Assembly (NCBI GenBank): GCA_963920765.1
Contig: OY987245.1
Location: forward strand, 24,258,727-24,322,726
Direction: 5' to 3'
DNA: 64,000 nt
Source of the DNA: Ulota crispa
Lineage: Eukaryota; Streptophyta; Bryopsida; Orthotrichales; Orthotrichaceae
The notes beneath the pieces were generated by a model. The model saw only the letters and a list, made by a program, of their open reading frames with translations, had not been told where the DNA came from and did not search any database. The position numbers and the translations under genes were made by a program. Of the stretch, positions 59,479 to 64,000 are shown piece by piece. How positions within the stretch are numbered: position 1 is the stretch's first letter; the number at the start of each line of letters is the position of its first letter.

Positions 59479-59715
59479 AACACCATATTAGGTAAATTGG
59501 GAAAAAGGGGGTCTTAATTTGTACGTCACCTTGATCCAGATTTGAAGGTATCAGATTCTATTTGAACCACTAAGATTTTTTCCCTTGCAAATTCCTCCTC
59601 TCAAGTGAGGGCACATGTCCAAAAAAAAAATGCTGAGCTCAGTTGTACATGATCATGTACAACTTGCAGAAGTCCCAAAATGTAGCCTTTTTCCCAATTT
59701 ACTTAATATGGTGTT
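59479..59715. mobile_element. AACACCATATT-family MITE with 4-bp duplication AATT
   Basis: AACACCATATTAGGTAAATTGGG and its inverse CCCAATTTACTTAATATGGTGTT, with AATT at 59475-59478 and 59716-59719. Highly similar to 41494-41748. Confidence 0.82.
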
Positions 59716-60339
59716 AATTAGATTTTTTTTAGAAATGTAGCCAATTTTTAACAAGTAAATTTAGATTTCAATTGGTTTTTTGCACATTTCAATCAGCTGA
59801 CTTTCTATTGTTTTTTGGCTCTCTTTGTTTCATTGCCCTTAAACCGTCTCTAAGGGCTAGAGGGGTTTAGTTTTAGTTTTTGCCAAGGTAGAGCAACCCA
59901 CACTCTAGAATGCAAGCACGTAAGGAAGATTTGTCTAAAATTGGAACAAGTGAATAATATACAAAAGTTCATCCAAAAATTGCTAATATAAGATACTTTC
60001 ATCCAAATTCTAGTGAAGTGGGATTCTACTCCGATAAGCATTTGGCAATTTCATCCAATTTTTGTTGCTGATTTCTTAGTGTGGTGATTGCGAATCGACT
60101 TTTGAGGGTAAGATTTAGGCAAAAATTCACCAAAAAATCAAACCCTACTCTAATAAGGTGGGAGGTTTTGAAATGGAGCATTTAAGGGTTGAAATTGACT
60201 TTTGGGGAGGTGAAACTTCATGAAATATTTTTCAATAAATTTTCCTTGAAAGACAAGAGGAATTAACATCTAATCCAAGTTGTTTCATATTTTTTTGGAG
60301 TTTTCTAGAATTTGTTATGAAATTTTGAAGTGGAAAGGT

Positions 60340-60480
60340 CATAGGTCTCTAAAATGGTGCGCCTCCTCAAATGTACATAGCATGTACATTGTTGAAGGGC
60401 TATGAAAAATAAAATGTACAAATTGAGTATACTTGAGAAGGTGCATTGTTTTTAGAGCATGCACCATTTTAGAACCTCCC
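60340..60480. repeat. Inverted repeat / hairpin
   Basis: GGTCTCTAAAATGGTGC at the left and GCACCATTTTAGAACC at the right, with an offset inner pair around CTCCTCAAATGTACA / TGTACAAATTGAG. About 140 bp. Confidence 0.5.
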
Positions 60481-61120
60481 ACCTCACCAAGATCCAAGAA
60501 ATATTTGAGTTTTCTTTGTTGATGTCCTTCAATTCCCATATTGAACCAATTTATCAAGGAACTATTTTGGTCTTATTCTCTATCTATAAATTGAAAAAAT
60601 TCAAGATTTTAAACCGGTTTGTAGCCTTATAAATTGCAAACTATTTTTTTTATTTCAACCGGCTAGACACATGCTAGATGTGCACATTTTTGTTATCCTA
60701 ATAAAATAAGAACCCACCAATGGGAAGTAGACACATGCTATTTGTGCACACTTTTGTTGTTAAGGAATTTAATGTTGCTTGGGCAGGTTTGTGAAAGAAA
60801 TTGTACCCAAGAAGAAAAAGAACAACAACATGGGCTACTTTGCAAAAAAATTTAGAATAACAAAAAATGAAATAGTTATGGATGACATGTGGCAATTGTG
60901 CCGACGTGACTTAGTCACAATAAATGTCACACAACTAGATGATGACTGAATTACAACTACTATAAAGATTAGTCATACCATAGTAGTTTTAATGTTGTTT
61001 GATGTCCAAAACAACTATAAGGTAGTCGTAACGTGCAATAGTTTATTTAGCGTTTTCCTCTAGTAATGTCTCTTCCGTGGTTGCTCTTCCCGTATTAGCC
61101 AAGCAGCTCTCTTGGCTTGA

Positions 61121-61322
61121 CTTAAAAGTTGCAAGCGGTTCAGGTTTTTTTATTTGCGTCTTGCTTGCAATAGAATTTGGTGAAAATCACATCCTCTTCA
61201 CTTTTGTAGCCGTTCACTTTAAAAGCTGCAACTTTCTTTCCTCGCTTAAAAGTCGCGAGCGGTTTACGTTTTTTGTCCATGCCTTGCTTGCAACAGAATT
61301 TGGTGAAAACCACATCCTCTTT
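61121..61322 (+). repeat. Diverged direct repeat, about 78-bp unit, period about 125 bp
   Basis: TTAAAAGTTGCAAGCGGTT...TTGGTGAAAATCACATCCTC recurs as TTAAAAGTCGCGAGCGGTT...TTGGTGAAAACCACATCCTC. Confidence 0.75.
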
Positions 61323-61676
61323 CCAACTTGATTCAAATTCAAATCACCTAGACACATGTTTTTTCTTCAACTCAACCTCAAATATTTTGTGTAAAAGGGT
61401 GTTAGAGACGTTACTATTCAAACCTTCTAAATTCTTTTACTTTAATTTTTAGAGTATCTTTGACTTTAGACTTTCTTATACTTTAGATTAGAATATATAT
61501 GGAAATCAAGACTAAAGAGTTCATCAAACTTAACAACACAGCTCTTGAAGTCATCACTCACCTCTTTTGTTATTTGTTCTAATTCTCTCAAGACCGTCTT
61601 CTCTATTGCTTCAAACAGCCTTTGTTTCCTATTTCTCTCGCTTGAACGACACTAGTTCTTAGCAAAGCTATTTGCC

Positions 61677-64000
61677 GTGGGAGTCCCGGCGTTTTACAGA
61701 TGGCTAGCAGATAAGTACCCATTGATAGTGGTTGACGTGATTGAAGAAGAGGCGCAGGTGATCGAGGATGTTACAGTTCCGCTTGACACCACAAAGCCTA
61801 ATCCTAATAAATTGGAGTACGACAACTTGTATTTAGATATGTACGGGATCATACATCCTTGTTTTCATCCCGAGGATCGGCCTTCGCCTAGTACCTACAG
61901 TGAAGTTTTCCAGTGCATGTTCGACTACATTGACCGCATTTTTGCGATTGTGCGACCTAGGATGCTTTTGTTCATGGCAATAGATGGTGTTGCCCCGAGA
62001 GCAAAGATGAACCAACAAAGGTCCAGAAGATTCAGAGCAGCTAAAGATGCTGCGGATGAGGCAGCGGAAGAGGAGAAATTAACAGCCGAATTTGAAGCAG
62101 AAGGGAGAAATATTGCGCCCAAGGTCGTGAAAGATACTGTTGATTCAAATGTCATCACGCCTGGGACTCCCTTTATGGCAGCCGTTGCAACCGCCCTCCA
62201 ATATTACGCCCACCTGCGCCTGAACCATGATGCTGGTTGGCAGGGCATTAAGGTCATTTTATCTGATTCAAATGTTCCTGGAGAAGGAGAACATAAAATA
62301 ATGTCATACATTTGCCTTCAGAGGAATTTGCCTGGTTATGACCCTGATACGCGCCATTGTTTATATGGTTTGGATGCGGATCTGATTATGCTAGCATTGG
62401 CTACTCATGAACTTCACTTTTCTATTTTACGAGAGGTCGTGTTTACTCCCGGGCAACAGGACAAGTGTTTTTTGTGTGGACAGGTTGGTCACCTTGCAGC
62501 GGAGTGTGAAGGGAAAGCCAAGAAGAGGAAGAGGGTCGAGTTTGATGAGAAAGGTGGCAAGGATGAAGTTCCAAAGAAGCCGTATCAGTTTTTGCACATA
62601 TGGACGCTGCGAGAGTATTTGGAGGTCGATTTGGCAATTCAAAATCCACCATTTGAGATAGATTTTGAACGTCTAGTGGATGATTTCGTCTTCATGTGTT
62701 TTTTTGTGGGTAACGATTTTCTTCCCCACATGCCGACGCTGGAGATCAGGGAGGGTGCTATTAATTTGCTGATGTCAAATTATAAGAAAAACTTTAGGAC
62801 ATTTGGCGGCTATCTCACAAAGGATGGCGAGGTGATTTTTGCACGGGTAGAAAAGTTTATTCAGTACATTGGTTCAATGGAGGACGCCATTTTTCAGAAA
62901 CGAGCTCGCATACATCAGCGTCAAGCAAATAGGCGTAAAAGAGATCAGCAAAACAAGTAAAGACAGCAACTTGGAAGAGGGGATGATTTGCAGCCTACCA
63001 CAAAGCCAGATACTTTATATGCTGTGGAGCGCAACACTTCTGCACGGCTTGCTAATGCTCCTCAAGCACCTTCACAGATTCAACAAAAGCCCTCCAGTGC
63101 CCCACCAGCTATTGGCACCAACAATAGCCAGGCTGCTCAGCTGCTGGGCGCTTCTCTTCAGAAAAACAAGAACCAAACAAATATGAAAAGTGATCACCTA
63201 GTTGTTGTAGATTATGGTCCAAAATCAAAGCTTGCACGAGTGAGTGGTGCTGACGGTAATGTTGGTTCTGTTGTTGTTGCAAACAAAGACGATCTGGTGG
63301 TTCCTGAGAGAAATCCAGAAGAGGATGAGACTGATAATGCCGAAGCTTTAAAGATGAAGCTCAAAACTGTGCTTCGAGATAAAGCAGATACGCTGAGTGG
63401 TGGTGGTAAAAGATTCTGTGAGGTTGGGCGAGCCTGGATGGAAGGAGCGTTATTACAAGGAAAAATTTGAGTGTAAAACTGCAGAAGAGATGGATTTTGT
63501 CCGGAGGGATGTGGCATTGAAATTTGCAGAGGGTTTATGCTGGGTGATGCGTTATTATTATCAGGGCGTCTGCTCATGGAACTGGTACTACCCATACCAT
63601 TATGCTCCATTTGCCTCCCCCTGGAAAACCATTCAAGCCTTTTGACCAGCTCATGGGAGTTCTTCTAGCAGCTAGTTCGAGGGCTCTTCCAGAGCATTAT
63701 AGAGCGTTGATGACTGATCCAGATTCACCTATTATTGACTTCTATCCTGGAGATTTTGTGGTTGACATGAATGGGAAGCGTTTTGCTTGGCAGGGTATTG
63801 CCAAATTGCCATTCATCGAGGAAGATCGCCTTTTAGCAGAGATAAAAGAAGTTGAAGGAACTCTTACCGAGGAAGAAAAGCGACGAAATTCTGTGCCAAC
63901 GGACGTATTATTCATATCTTGCAGCCACACTTTAGCACCCTCGGTCTTCTCATTTTATGACAGGTGAATTTGACTGGGCCAGAGCGTGCTGAAATGAACG
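61677..64000 (+). pseudogene. Processed pseudogene of a plant 5'-3' exoribonuclease (XRN2/3/4 type), runs off window
   Basis: Begins GTG GGA GTC CCG GCG, matching the invariant XRN start MGVPAFYRW, so the start codon is lost. The XRN N-terminal nuclease domain follows without introns: [61 protein letters not shown] and FVGNDFLPH. The plant zinc knuckle [14 protein letters not shown] is also present. An in-frame stop at 62958-62960 (CAA to TAA) is followed by continuing homology in the same frame. The frame shifts near 63400. A short internal deletion with another shift lies near 63620, between the APFAS and KPFDQL blocks. The frame shifts again near 63962. Full-length family members are multi-exon and about 950-1,100 aa. 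The absence of introns points to a reverse-transcribed copy. A non-functional remnant is most likely, though transcription is possible. Confidence 0.88.

Larger units (their letters stand above)
59716..61676. other. Gene-free stretch before the XRN copy
   Basis: Contains the repeat shared with 13060-13330 (at 59850-60110), a hairpin at 60340-60480 and a diverged direct repeat at 61121-61322. The last 150 bp may derive from the 5' UTR of the XRN source transcript. Confidence 0.45.

Noticed and set aside
61677..62960. Functional 427-aa XRN protein
   Set aside because: The start is GTG, and homology continues past the stop with further frame breaks, so this is a truncated pseudogene, not a short enzyme.

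Overview
This is nuclear DNA from a land plant. The genes have GT-AG introns, the background is AT-rich, and much of the non-coding sequence is short inverted-repeat transposons. Plant-type families are present: a tryptophan-aminotransferase-related (TAA/TAR) gene, a type-II pectin methylesterase, an EF-hand Na+/Ca2+ exchanger-like (NCL) protein and a zinc-knuckle XRN exoribonuclease copy. One gene encodes what looks like a true animal/bacterial-style inward-rectifier K+ channel (Kir). To my knowledge flowering plants lack this family, so I infer a non-flowering plant such as a bryophyte, lycophyte or fern. The species is not identifiable from the sequence alone.

Layout. 117-2928 (+): last three visible exons of a TAA/TAR aminotransferase. 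2.9-13.6 kb: AT-rich, gene-free, full of MITEs. 15.7-18.2 kb (+): acireductone dioxygenase, six or seven exons, with a probable 5'-UTR exon near 13.9 kb. 21.9-26.7 kb (-): NCL exchanger, seven exons. 27-38 kb: gene-free, with nested transposons. 38.7-44.9 kb (-): pectin methylesterase, five exons, introns loaded with MITEs. 45.5-49.4 kb (+): FAD-dependent monooxygenase, ten exons, divergent from the pectinesterase across about 590 bp. 54.2-55.9 kb (-): intronless, GC-richer Kir-type channel gene. 61.7-64.0 kb (+): intronless, broken copy of an XRN exoribonuclease that runs off the window.

The genes do not form one pathway. They cover auxin synthesis, methionine salvage, cation transport, cell wall, redox and RNA decay, as expected of plant chromosomal DNA.

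Mobile DNA is unusually readable, because target-site duplications (TSDs) can be seen directly. There are Mutator-like MITEs with 9-bp TSDs and Stowaway elements with TA. A Tourist-like pair shares one TTA. One family has 4-bp TSDs of varying sequence. Four elements have the TTAA plus CCC...GGG ends of piggyBac. The most striking items are the Kir channel, the TTAA/CCC and 4-bp-TSD families, and a 150-bp inverted repeat that brackets the EF-hand exon of the exchanger gene.
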